A stretch of DNA of 14,366 nucleotides from Sphingobacteriaceae bacterium UBA2059 (GTDB lineage Bacteria > Bacteroidota > Bacteroidia > Sphingobacteriales > Sphingobacteriaceae). The notes under the pieces were generated by a model that was not told the DNA's origin, ran no database searches, and worked only from the letters and a program-made list of their open reading frames with translations. This document shows positions 5,517 to 12,330 of this stretch, in pieces. The stretch spans positions 60,912 through 75,277 of the forward strand of contig DDAL01000021.1 of assembly GCA_002332615.1 (NCBI GenBank), written 5' to 3'. A program made the position numbers and the translations under genes. Numbering within the stretch: the stretch's first letter is position 1; each line of letters opens with the position of its first letter.

Positions 5517-6629
5517 ATGGCTGGCAATACTTTCGGAACATTATTTCGCATCAGCACCTTTGGCGAATCGCATGGCAAGGCAATCGGCGTAGTCATCGAT
5601 GGCTGCCCGCCGGGCATTGACCTGGACATGGGCTTTGTGCAGGCCGAGCTTGACAAGCGCCGGCCCGGCCAGTCGCGCATTACCACGCAGCGCAAAGAAA
5701 GCGATGAGGTACAGATTCTTTCGGGGGTATTCGAGGGTAAGAGTACAGGCACGCCCATCGCTCTTCTGATTGCCAACCAGGATCAGCGTTCCAAAGATTA
5801 TGATCATAACACCTCTGTTTACCGGCCTTCGCATGCCGACTATACCTACGATGCCAAATATGGCATACGCGATCACCGGGGCGGGGGGCGCTCCTCAGCC
5901 CGGGAAACTGCTGCCCGCGTGGCAGCGGGTGCCGTTGCACGTTTAGTGCTTAATCGTTATGGAATTGAGTTGTTTGCCCATGTGTCTTCAGTAGGACCGC
6001 TTGATGCCCCTGCCCTGCCCGATGTTCCCCTAAGCCAGCTGCTCGGTGTGAGAGAAAGCAACCTGGTGCGCTGCGCCCATGAGCACACTGCATGGCAAAT
6101 GACCGAACTTATTGAGAGTATACGCAAAGACGGCGACACCATAGGCGGACAGATATCCTGCATTATAAAAAACTGTCCTGCAGGTATAGGCGAGCCTGTT
6201 TTTGATAAACTGCACGCCGACCTAGGAAAAGCAATGCTGAGCATTAATGCCGTTCACGGCTTTGAATACGGAGCCGGCTTTGGCGGCTCGCGCATGAGAG
6301 GCTCAGAGCATAATGACCTGTTTAGCACTAACCCGGCAAGCGGCAAAATTGAAACCGGCACCAATCATTCGGGCGGTATACAGGGTGGCATAAGCAATGG
6401 AATGGATATCACATTTAAAGTAGCGTTTAAGCCTATAGCCACCATCATGAAAGTACAGCCAACCGTTGACGCCAGTGGTGCTCCGGCCGAAATAAAAGGA
6501 AAAGGCCGCCACGACCCTTGCGTTGTACCGCGTGCAGTACCCATTGTAGAGGCTATGGCGGCCCTTGTACTGACCGATCATTTATTGCGCCAGCAGGCTT
6601 TACAACTGCCGGCGGCGGCTAAGCTTTAA
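5517..6629 (+). CDS. aroC: Chorismate synthase
   Basis: Converts EPSP to chorismate, the last shared shikimate step, using reduced FMN. The 370 residues carry all three family signatures: GESHG (16-20) with catalytic His19, RGGGRSSARETAARVAAG (121-138), and RHDPCVVPRAVPIVEAMAAL (331-350). The second catalytic His is His106 in RPSHADYTY. GGIQGGISNG (286-295) is also typical. It lies 12 nt after aroA and is the last gene of the attenuated operon. Its TAA (6627-6629) overlaps the stop codon of the opposing E1 dehydrogenase gene by 4 nt in total, leaving no room for a terminator after the gene. Its product feeds the chorismate mutase encoded two genes upstream. Confidence 0.98.
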   Translation: MAGNTFGTLFRISTFGESHGKAIGVVIDGCPPGIDLDMGFVQAELDKRRPGQSRITTQRKESDEVQILSGVFEGKSTGTPIALLIANQDQRSKDYDHNTSVYRPSHADYTYDAKYGIRDHRGGGRSSARETAARVAAGAVARLVLNRYGIELFAHVSSVGPLDAPALPDVPLSQLLGVRESNLVRCAHEHTAWQMTELIESIRKDGDTIGGQISCIIKNCPAGIGEPVFDKLHADLGKAMLSINAVHGFEYGAGFGGSRMRGSEHNDLFSTNPASGKIETGTNHSGGIQGGISNGMDITFKVAFKPIATIMKVQPTVDASGAPAEIKGKGRHDPCVVPRAVPIVEAMAALVLTDHLLRQQALQLPAAAKL

Positions 6630-6636
6630 TAAAGCT
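6622..6636. other. 15-bp palindrome spanning the convergent stop codons
   Basis: AGCTTT-AAT-AAAGCT straddles the overlapping TAA codons of aroC and the E1 gene. It is symmetric, so it would form the same short hairpin at both 3' ends. The stem is only 6 bp and AT-rich, so a terminator role is doubtful. Confidence 0.35.
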
Positions 6637-9034
6637 CCGGAAATCTTTGTGCATTGTATTCATGCATAATGCTGTATACTTTCTCTATTACATCATCCAC
6701 AGAGGGCTTGGTAAAATAGTCGCCGTCTGATCCATAAGGAGGCCTGTGTTCTTTGGCAGTCAGGGTTTGCGGCTGTGCATCCAGGTAATAGTATCCTTTT
6801 TGAACTTCAACAATTTGCTGAAGGATAAAAGCAGACGCTCCCCCGGGCACATCCTCATCCACAACCAGCAGTTTGTTGGTTTTGCTTAATGATTGTGCGC
6901 AAAGGCCGTCCAGGTCAAAAGGATGCAGTGTCTGCGGGTCAATTACCTCGCAGGAGATACCCATTTGTTCAAGCTCTTCGGCTGCCTGCTGTACCACCCG
7001 AAGGGTAGAACCATAAGATACCACGGTAATGTCGCTTCCCTCTTTTACTATTTCTGCCTTTCCCAGAGGTACGGTAAACTCCCCTATATTGGCAGGCAGC
7101 TTTTCCTTAAGCCGGTAGCCATTAAGGCTTTCAATTACCAGGGCGGGCTCATCTGCCCTCATAAGGGTGTTGTACATACCCGCAGCCTGTACCATATTGC
7201 GCGGTACACACAGGTGCACCCCTCTCACAGAGCCCAGCAGCATGCCTATCTGCGAGCCCGAGTGCCATATGCCCTCTAGTCTGTGGCCTCGCGTACGAAT
7301 AATAAGCGGTGCTTTCTGTCCCCCTTTGGTGCGGTAGCTAAGGCTGGCCAGATCGTCGCTTATAACGTTAAGAGCGTAGAGTATATAGTCCAGATATTGA
7401 ATTTCGGCTATAGGACGCAAGCCGCGCAGGGCCATGCCTATACCCTTACCAATGATGGTACTTTCGCGTATGCCTGTATCGGCTATGCGCATGGTTCCAT
7501 ACTTTTCCTGCAAACCAGCAAAGCCCTGGTTTACGTCGCCTATGCTGCCCACATCTTCGCCAAAGGCGACGATGCGAGGGTCGCGTTGCAGGTTTTGGTC
7601 AAAGCAGGCGTTAAGTATCTCACGGCCATCCAGCAACGGTGCATCTTCGTCATACCGGGGCTCTATCACCTCAATGTTAGAAGGAGCCAGTGCAGTACCG
7701 GTAAACAGTTTCGAATTATACTGGTCGGCATACAGCTCAAGCTGTTTTTTATACCAGTCTGTCAATTGCTGCTTTTCAGGGCTATGGTCAGAAGCCAGCA
7801 GGCGTATAGCCTTGCGCACCACCTGTATAAAATCCTTGCGGTACAGGTCGCTCATGCCCTGCAAAGGCTTTATCAGCTCCTTAACATGCGTGTTGTCTAT
7901 GGCAGTAAGCAGTGTAAGGGCTTGTTTAGATTCCGCCTTCAAAACGCCCTGGTAGTCATTCCATGCATCTTTACGGCATTTCTGAACATATTTCAGGGCG
8001 GTGTCTTCCAGCTCAGCCAGTTCCTCCTCGCCCGCTATTTCCGACTCAAGCATCCATTTGCGCATCTGCAGGATACAGTCATACTCCGTTTCCCAGGCAA
8101 GGCGCTGGGGCGTTTTATAGCGTTCGTGCGAGCCTGAGGTAGAGTGCCCCTGAGGCTGTGTTACTTCGTAAACGTGTATTAGCACAGGCACATGCTCGCT
8201 TCGGCATAGTTCTATGGCCTTTTGATAGGTTTCGCATAAGCCCGGGTAATCCCATCCCTTCACTTTAAATATTTCATATCCCTGTCCTTTTTCATCACGC
8301 TGAAATCCCTTCAGTATTTCCGATATGTCCTGCTTGGTAGTTTGCAGCTCGGCAGGTACTGAAATGGCAAAAGAATCATCCCATATGGATACGGCCATAG
8401 GAATCTGGTTTACTCCGGCCGAGTTAATGGCTTCAAAAAATATCCCCTCCGAGGTAGAACCATTGCCTATTGTTCCAAAAGCCACCTCATTACCATTGTC
8501 TGAAAATTGTTTAAACTCCTTCAGCCCGTCCAGATGACGGTATAATTTGGAGGCCTGCGCCAGGCCAACCAGGCGCGCCATCTGTCCGCCGGTAGGCGAA
8601 ATATCGGCAGAGGTATTTTTAGTATCAAGGAGGTTTTTCCAGCTTCCGTCGGGGTTTAACAAACGGGTGGCAAAGTGGCAGTTCATCTGGCGTCCGGCCG
8701 AAGCAGGCTCCAGCTCCACATCGGTATTGGCATAAAGCTGGGCAAAGAACTCAGTTATTGTAGACATTCCTGCAGCAAACATAAAGGTTTGATCGCGGTA
8801 GTAACCCGAGCGCCAGTCGCCTTTTCTAAACGCTTTCGCCATAGCTACCTGGGCAACTTCTTTACCGTCGCCAAAGATTCCAAACTTGGCTTTTCCTGTT
8901 AACACTTCTTTGCGGCCTATAAGGCTTGCCTGGCGGCTTTCATAGCAAATGCGATAATCATCAAGAACGATTTTACGAAAATCGTCAAAGCTTAATTCGG
9001 ACGTTTGGCCCAGGTTTTGATTCGTTACTTCCAT
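6626..9034 (-). CDS. Fused 2-oxoacid dehydrogenase E1 alpha-beta (branched-chain or pyruvate type)
   Basis: An 802-residue protein joining both E1 subunits of a thiamine-diphosphate 2-oxoacid dehydrogenase complex, which decarboxylates a 2-oxoacid and acylates the E2 lipoyl arm. The alpha part is about 20-380: the ThDP motif begins GNGSTSEGIFFEAIN (190-204) and continues SIWDDSFAISVP (216-227); HERYKTPQR (303-311) is the flexible loop over the active site. A helical linker (about 380-465) precedes the beta part (about 468-795): VAFGEDVG (489-496), GTMRIADTGIRES (513-525), RTRGHRLEG (580-588) and the transketolase C-terminal region with VVDEDVPGGA. Such fusions are usual in Bacteroidota and are normally annotated as branched-chain (2-oxoisovalerate) E1. 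Substrate cannot be read from sequence. No E2 or E3 gene is nearby. The second residue of the GDG motif is Asn. Confidence 0.93.
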   Translation of the reverse strand: MEVTNQNLGQTSELSFDDFRKIVLDDYRICYESRQASLIGRKEVLTGKAKFGIFGDGKEVAQVAMAKAFRKGDWRSGYYRDQTFMFAAGMSTITEFFAQLYANTDVELEPASAGRQMNCHFATRLLNPDGSWKNLLDTKNTSADISPTGGQMARLVGLAQASKLYRHLDGLKEFKQFSDNGNEVAFGTIGNGSTSEGIFFEAINSAGVNQIPMAVSIWDDSFAISVPAELQTTKQDISEILKGFQRDEKGQGYEIFKVKGWDYPGLCETYQKAIELCRSEHVPVLIHVYEVTQPQGHSTSGSHERYKTPQRLAWETEYDCILQMRKWMLESEIAGEEELAELEDTALKYVQKCRKDAWNDYQGVLKAESKQALTLLTAIDNTHVKELIKPLQGMSDLYRKDFIQVVRKAIRLLASDHSPEKQQLTDWYKKQLELYADQYNSKLFTGTALAPSNIEVIEPRYDEDAPLLDGREILNACFDQNLQRDPRIVAFGEDVGSIGDVNQGFAGLQEKYGTMRIADTGIRESTIIGKGIGMALRGLRPIAEIQYLDYILYALNVISDDLASLSYRTKGGQKAPLIIRTRGHRLEGIWHSGSQIGMLLGSVRGVHLCVPRNMVQAAGMYNTLMRADEPALVIESLNGYRLKEKLPANIGEFTVPLGKAEIVKEGSDITVVSYGSTLRVVQQAAEELEQMGISCEVIDPQTLHPFDLDGLCAQSLSKTNKLLVVDEDVPGGASAFILQQIVEVQKGYYYLDAQPQTLTAKEHRPPYGSDGDYFTKPSVDDVIEKVYSIMHEYNAQRFPELY

Positions 9035-9057
9035 TGACGTTTGTAAAGAGATAAATC

Positions 9058-9065
9058 CAAAAATA
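9058..9065 (-). promoter_or_regulatory. -7 box TATTTTTG for the E1 dehydrogenase gene
   Basis: The minus strand reads TATTTTTG, an exact TAnnTTTG match, 23 bases before the ATG at 9034. This supports a short leader of roughly 15-20 nt. No clear -33 TTTG lies at 19-21 bases upstream. Confidence 0.4.
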
Positions 9066-9130
9066 CTATAAATTATGCTTGATGGATAACATATGACAAT
9101 TTCTGACGTATATGTGGTACAGTATTTGAA

Positions 9131-9138
9131 TAAATTTG
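9131..9138 (+). promoter_or_regulatory. -7 box TAAATTTG for the DUF1573 gene
   Basis: Exact TAnnTTTG match, 31 bases before the chosen ATG at 9170. A start near 9144 would give a leader of about 25 nt. It also supports the downstream start, since a start at 9143 would leave no leader. The -33 element is unclear. Confidence 0.4.
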
Positions 9139-9169
9139 TATATTGATCTTTCGTATTAAAAACGTTCTT

Positions 9170-9544
9170 ATGAAAAAGTTAATACTTCTGTTTTCCATTG
9201 TACTAGGTTTCGCATTAACAGGTGCATTTGCTCAGCAACCGGAGTTTAAGTTTGAAAAAGAAACTCATGATTTTGGCAAGATCACACTTAACAAACCGGT
9301 AAGCTACAGCTTCAAATTTGTTAATAATGGCACACAGCCTCTTATCATTGCCGACGTTCAGTCCAGCTGTGGCTGTACGGTGCCAAAATATACCAGCACA
9401 CCAATAAAAAAAGGCGAAACAGGAACGGTGACTGTAACGTATGATTCGAAAGCAATTGGTTCTTTTAATAAGGTTCTTACCATACGTTCAAACGCTAAAA
9501 CACCTGTTAAATATCTTTATATTAAAGGTGTCGTTTCTGAATAG
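9170..9544 (+). CDS. Secreted DUF1573 family protein
   Basis: This 124-residue protein has a clear Sec signal peptide (MKKLILLFSIVLGFALTGAFA, cut after Ala-Phe-Ala) followed by one DUF1573 domain: FKFEKETHDFGKI, the beta-rich core FKFVNNGTQPLIIADVQSSCGCTVPKY with the family's CGCT motif (about residues 66-69), then GETGTVTVTYDSKAIGSFNKVLTIRSNA and the final strand YLYIKGVV. The fold is Ig-like, related to HYDIN/ASPM-type beta sandwiches, and the family is abundant and poorly understood in Bacteroidota; no biochemical role is established, and an envelope location is the safe inference. The frame is open from 9143, but the ATG at 9170 places the signal peptide at the N-terminus. A promoter-like box for tmRNA overlaps its stop codon region. 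Confidence 0.92.
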   Translation: MKKLILLFSIVLGFALTGAFAQQPEFKFEKETHDFGKITLNKPVSYSFKFVNNGTQPLIIADVQSSCGCTVPKYTSTPIKKGETGTVTVTYDSKAIGSFNKVLTIRSNAKTPVKYLYIKGVVSE

Positions 9545-9552
9545 TATATTTG
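9545..9552 (+). promoter_or_regulatory. -7 box TATATTTG for tmRNA
   Basis: Exact TAnnTTTG match immediately after the DUF1573 stop, 16 bases before the mature tmRNA 5' end at 9569. Transcription would start near 9557-9559, leaving about 10 nt to be removed by RNase P. A second, imperfect box (TAAAATTTG) lies at 9555-9563. Confidence 0.45.
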
Positions 9553-9568
9553 TATAAAATTTGCATAT

Positions 9569-9932
9569 GGGCCCGACCGGAATTGACAGGATGGTGGCAA
9601 GTATGTAAGCATGCAGCGCGTTGTTAGTATTGCGCTTTAATCTGAACTTTCAATTTATAATTGGCGAAAATAACTACGCCTTAGCTGCCTAATTTAGAAT
9701 TAGCTCAGCTTTTGTCCTGCAAGTATTCTGTTCTGTTATACTTGCGTTAAGGGCATCGATTAACAGAACTGCCCCGATTAGTGGTGTGTACATCGGTTAA
9801 GCTTAACACCTAAGGAAGACGGTTCAGGCATTCTGCCAGCCTTCCCCTTCCCTACAATTTAATGGCAGATAAGCATGTAGAAAGCATAATTTGTTCCATG
9901 TTTGGACGAGAGTTCGAATCTCTCCGGGTCCA
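9569..9932 (+). ncRNA. ssrA: Transfer-messenger RNA (tmRNA)
   Basis: Rescues stalled ribosomes: the tRNA-like part is charged with alanine and the internal frame tags the nascent protein for proteolysis. The 5' acceptor strand GGGCCCG (9569-9575) pairs with CGGGTCC (9925-9931), including the G-U third pair that alanyl-tRNA synthetase needs; A9932 is the discriminator. ACCGGAATTGACAGG just inside the 5' end is the conserved tmRNA start. The T-arm is GAGAG-TTCGAAT-CTCTC ending at 9924. The total of about 364 nt is normal for a one-piece tmRNA. The 3' CCA is not encoded (CGC follows the discriminator), so it must be added after processing. It lies 24 nt after the DUF1573 gene. Confidence 0.95.
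9663..9692 (+). other. tmRNA tag-peptide reading frame
   Basis: GGC GAA AAT AAC TAC GCC TTA GCT GCC TAA encodes GENNYALAA, preceded in the tag by the alanine from charged tmRNA. It is the form seen in other Bacteroidota such as Porphyromonas, and its ALAA end is the usual protease-recognition signal. GGC as the resume codon is typical of the phylum. Confidence 0.93.
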
Positions 9933-9941
9933 CGCTTAAGG

Positions 9942-9983
9942 CGCTTTTTGTCGAACGGTTGAAAAATACCGTTGACAAAAGCG
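9942..9983 (+). other. Long imperfect hairpin just after tmRNA
   Basis: CGCTTTTTGTCGAACGGT (9942-9959) pairs with 9968-9983 over 16 positions, with one extra T and one extra G bulged on the left arm, closing an 8-nt loop. It begins 10 nt after the tmRNA 3' end. No T-run follows; the T5 lies inside the left arm. It might mark the tmRNA 3' end for processing or act as a weak terminator. Function is inferred from position only. Confidence 0.5.
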
Positions 9984-10153
9984 AACAAGTTCTAATAGTA
10001 AGAGGTGACAGTAAGCGTCTTTTTGTCTTCAGGCGGTTCTAAATATTCCCTTTATAAAAAGTGGTGCGGAGCAGACATAAGCGGTGGCTTGTGTGGCGAG
10101 CCTGGGTTTATTATGTAACACCAGGCTGCAAATTTAAACACACTTCGACCCGG

Positions 10154-10196
10154 AAACGCTTAAGACCCTTCACAGGCTTCATAAGACCGCTCCTCT
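10154..10196 (+). repeat. 43-nt direct repeat, copy 1
   Basis: Begins AAACGCTTAAGACCC and matches copy 2 (10265-10307) at 38 of 43 positions, 111 bases apart. All five differences are transitions; the first four (positions 12, 18, 27, 36) fall on the third codon position of one frame, in which both copies encode KRLRPFTGFIRPL. Confidence 0.75.
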
Positions 10197-10264
10197 TGAT
10201 AGAGGAAAATGAAAGCAGAAATCGAAACGAGATTATTAAGAGCATTGATCAATACCTTCGCTCA

Positions 10265-10307
10265 AAACGCTTAAGGCCCTTTACAGGCTTTATAAGACCA
10301 CTCTTCT
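10265..10307 (+). repeat. 43-nt direct repeat, copy 2
   Basis: Begins AAACGCTTAAGGCCC; the partner of copy 1. Its ACGCTTAAGGC is also identical to the 11 bases at the tmRNA 3' end (9932-9942). The 111-base offset is a multiple of three. Confidence 0.75.
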
Positions 10308-10404
10308 CTAAAACAGGATCTGAAGTCCGTATTCGTTATTGCAAAGTATTGAAGGCACTTAGCGACCCTGTGCAATAAAAGCATGTACGTGTAATTAGTT
10401 TTTC

Positions 10405-12267
10405 TTAATATTCTATGTACTGCTGGTATACCTCCTGCATGCAGGCTTTGCCCAGCCTGAGCAGGTGCCGGCTAAGGGCCTTATTGGCGGGGGCTTTTTG
10501 ATATAATATTTGCTGGCCGGTTGTGCCGTATGTGACGATCTGTTGGTTGCTTGCCATGCCAAGGCCATGTTCCCAGTTAAAGAAAGCGAAGCCGGGCGAG
10601 GACGGATTGAGCAGGTCCTTACTCCACGGATAGCGGGATGAGGACATGCCCAGCTGATGGAGCAGCGTGGCTGCTATGTCATTCTGGCTGCCTGTTTTTT
10701 CAATCTTTCTGCCCCGGTACTCAGGTTTAATGACTTCGCCAAAAAACAGTAAAGGAATATGATAGCGTGCGGGATCGTGGATCTCGACATCGGTACGGGG
10801 CAGGTAATGACCATGATCAGCTACCATAATGAACAGGGTGTTTTTATACCAGCTCTCTTTTTTAGCATTTTCTATGAATGCTCCCAGGCAGGAGTCGGCA
10901 TACCAAGCGGTGCTTCTGAACTTGTTCTCAGTATCCTTGCCGGGAAAATGCGGAGCTCCGGGCAGCTGAAAGGGCTCGTGGTTGGTTAAGGTGAGAAATG
11001 TGGAGAAAAAAGGTTGAGCATGCGTACCCAGGTCTTTAACCATGCGGGTGTAAACGGCTCCGTCATAAGCGCCCCATTTGTCGCTCATCTGACGCCAGTC
11101 AAAGGACGGCTTATCCACAAGTTTCTGGTAATTGTGGCTCAGAATATAGGAGCGCATATTGAAGAACTGGCTTTCGCCTCCATAATAAAAGCTTGTATGA
11201 TACTTGTTTTGGTGGAACTCTTCGGAGATGACCGGCAGGTGTGCTTGTTTGGTATTTTCGTTCATGATACTCCGGCTGCCTTGCGACGGAAAGGCACTTA
11301 ATATGGCAACCACCCCCTTATCGGTGCGCCCGCCTGATGCATAGATATCGGTAAACAACAAACCCTGAGATATCAGTTTTTCAAACTCAGGATCAATACC
11401 GGGCTCGGCTCCCAGGCTTTGGATAACATTGCCGGTGAAACTCTCCATAATAATGAGGACCACATTGGGCCTGGCATGTGTAAGGATGCTTTCGGGCTTG
11501 CCCCCAGCAGGCTTGTGAAGACTATCGGTAAGCCTGCGAGCCTCTTGTTTAGTATAGTAGGTGTATGGGTTTGACTGGTTATACCTGCTTTTCAAGATAT
11601 CGCGTATGAGGCTCCACTCGGTATTGACAGCTGCATAATTGAGTATTTGCTTTTGGGAAAAATAAGCCATGCTTTCGTTTATCGGAGAAAGCTGCCACCC
11701 TCCCCTTATTGCCAGAAAGAGTAGCGTTAATATAACAAAGGACACGGAGGACCTGGCTATATAACCGGACTTACGAACGATAACAAAATGCACAATATAC
11801 TTATACAAAAGCAGGCCGGCAGCGATTAGCAGCGCCAGACTGAGCAAAGACAAAAAGATGGGTGATGATTTGCTGCTGGCCATGGCCTCGGCAGGCGAAC
11901 CAAAGGCAAACTGAAGGGCCCGGTAGTTAATTTTGGTACCCCACTCCTTATAGAGACTAAAGTTAACGACAGATAAAATGGAGCAAACGACGATAAGGAT
12001 GTAAGTATAAATACGCACGAACCTTACCGGATACCTGAAAGAAGGTACGAACCAGCATAGTATAAAAAGAAGAAAAGGAAGGACTGCAAGATAGCCTGCC
12101 ATGGAGGCATCCATGCGCAAGCCGTAAATAAAGGTATTGAGGTACTCGACGAAGTTGGTATCTTTTAACTTGTACGAGTAATTAAGAAGAAAAGCGAAGC
12201 GTTCGAGTATAAAGAAAAGAATCCAGAAGCAGTAGTAGCGAAGCAGCGAACTAATAGTTTTAAGCAT
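10405..12267 (-). CDS. LTA synthase-like membrane sulfatase/phosphoethanolamine-transferase-type protein
   Basis: A 620-residue alkaline-phosphatase-superfamily protein with five predicted membrane helices (about 12-30, 56-75, 86-104, 136-158, 172-188) and a large periplasmic catalytic domain from about 265. Metal and nucleophile sites fit the LtaS/OpgB group: NVVLIIMESF (268-277, Glu275), GGRTDKG (312-318) with Thr315 as nucleophile, TLTNHEPF (426-433, His430) and ADHGH (483-487, Asp484, His485). Family members move glycerol phosphate or phosphoethanolamine onto envelope glycans or lipids, or hydrolyse sulfate esters. Bacteroidota lack classical lipoteichoic acid, so the acceptor is unknown and LTA synthesis itself should not be assumed. 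The protein is complete. It follows the helicase gene by 63 nt on the same strand, with a candidate promoter of its own between them. Confidence 0.9.
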   Translation of the reverse strand: MLKTISSLLRYYCFWILFFILERFAFLLNYSYKLKDTNFVEYLNTFIYGLRMDASMAGYLAVLPFLLFILCWFVPSFRYPVRFVRIYTYILIVVCSILSVVNFSLYKEWGTKINYRALQFAFGSPAEAMASSKSSPIFLSLLSLALLIAAGLLLYKYIVHFVIVRKSGYIARSSVSFVILTLLFLAIRGGWQLSPINESMAYFSQKQILNYAAVNTEWSLIRDILKSRYNQSNPYTYYTKQEARRLTDSLHKPAGGKPESILTHARPNVVLIIMESFTGNVIQSLGAEPGIDPEFEKLISQGLLFTDIYASGGRTDKGVVAILSAFPSQGSRSIMNENTKQAHLPVISEEFHQNKYHTSFYYGGESQFFNMRSYILSHNYQKLVDKPSFDWRQMSDKWGAYDGAVYTRMVKDLGTHAQPFFSTFLTLTNHEPFQLPGAPHFPGKDTENKFRSTAWYADSCLGAFIENAKKESWYKNTLFIMVADHGHYLPRTDVEIHDPARYHIPLLFFGEVIKPEYRGRKIEKTGSQNDIAATLLHQLGMSSSRYPWSKDLLNPSSPGFAFFNWEHGLGMASNQQIVTYGTTGQQILYQKAPANKALSRHLLRLGKACMQEVYQQYIEY

Positions 12268-12297
12268 GTGGTTTAAATGGATATATAGATAAGCCTA

Positions 12298-12328
12298 CAA
12301 ATATCAGTTAATAGCTGGTTATAATCAA
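12298..12328 (-). promoter_or_regulatory. Candidate promoter for the sulfatase gene
   Basis: On the minus strand, TTG (12328-12326) and GATATTTG (12305-12298; 7 of 8 to TAnnTTTG) are separated by 20 bases, normal Bacteroidota spacing. The -7 box lies 30 bases before the ATG at 12267. The -33 part overlaps the end of the helicase gene region. Confidence 0.35.
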
Positions 12329-12330
12329 TG

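Larger units (their letters stand above)
9933..10404. other. Gene-poor stretch between tmRNA and the sulfatase
   Basis: About 470 bases with no recognisable gene. It holds a long imperfect hairpin (9942-9983), a 7-bp hairpin AGCCTGG/CCAGGCT (10099-10105 with 10121-10127), a diverged 43-nt direct repeat (10154-10196 and 10265-10307), and a 7-bp TATTGCA/TGCAATA pair (10337-10343 with 10371-10377). An open frame from a GTG at 10061 to 10378 contains both repeats, with no ATG, no family resemblance and unusual AGA arginine codons. A 21-codon frame (10209-10274, MKAEIETRLLRALINTFAQNA) has AGAGGA upstream. Neither is called a gene. Confidence 0.6.

Noticed and set aside
7283..8137. 284-codon plus-strand frame opposite the E1 dehydrogenase gene
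   Set aside because: It is antisense to an unambiguous conserved protein, and its sequence has no domain features; it is a by-product of the coding strand's composition.
10099..10127. AGCCTGG/CCAGGCT hairpin as a terminator for the sulfatase or tmRNA
   Set aside because: No T-run follows on either strand, and it is about 280 bases beyond the sulfatase stop.
9900..10310. Prophage or island attachment site at the tmRNA 3' end
   Set aside because: The T-arm and acceptor sequence are not duplicated downstream, and there is no integrase gene or phage-like gene in the window; only an 11-base match remains.
10405..12267. Calling the membrane sulfatase a true lipoteichoic acid synthase
   Set aside because: The catalytic motifs fit the superfamily, but Bacteroidota do not make classical lipoteichoic acid, so the acceptor is left open.
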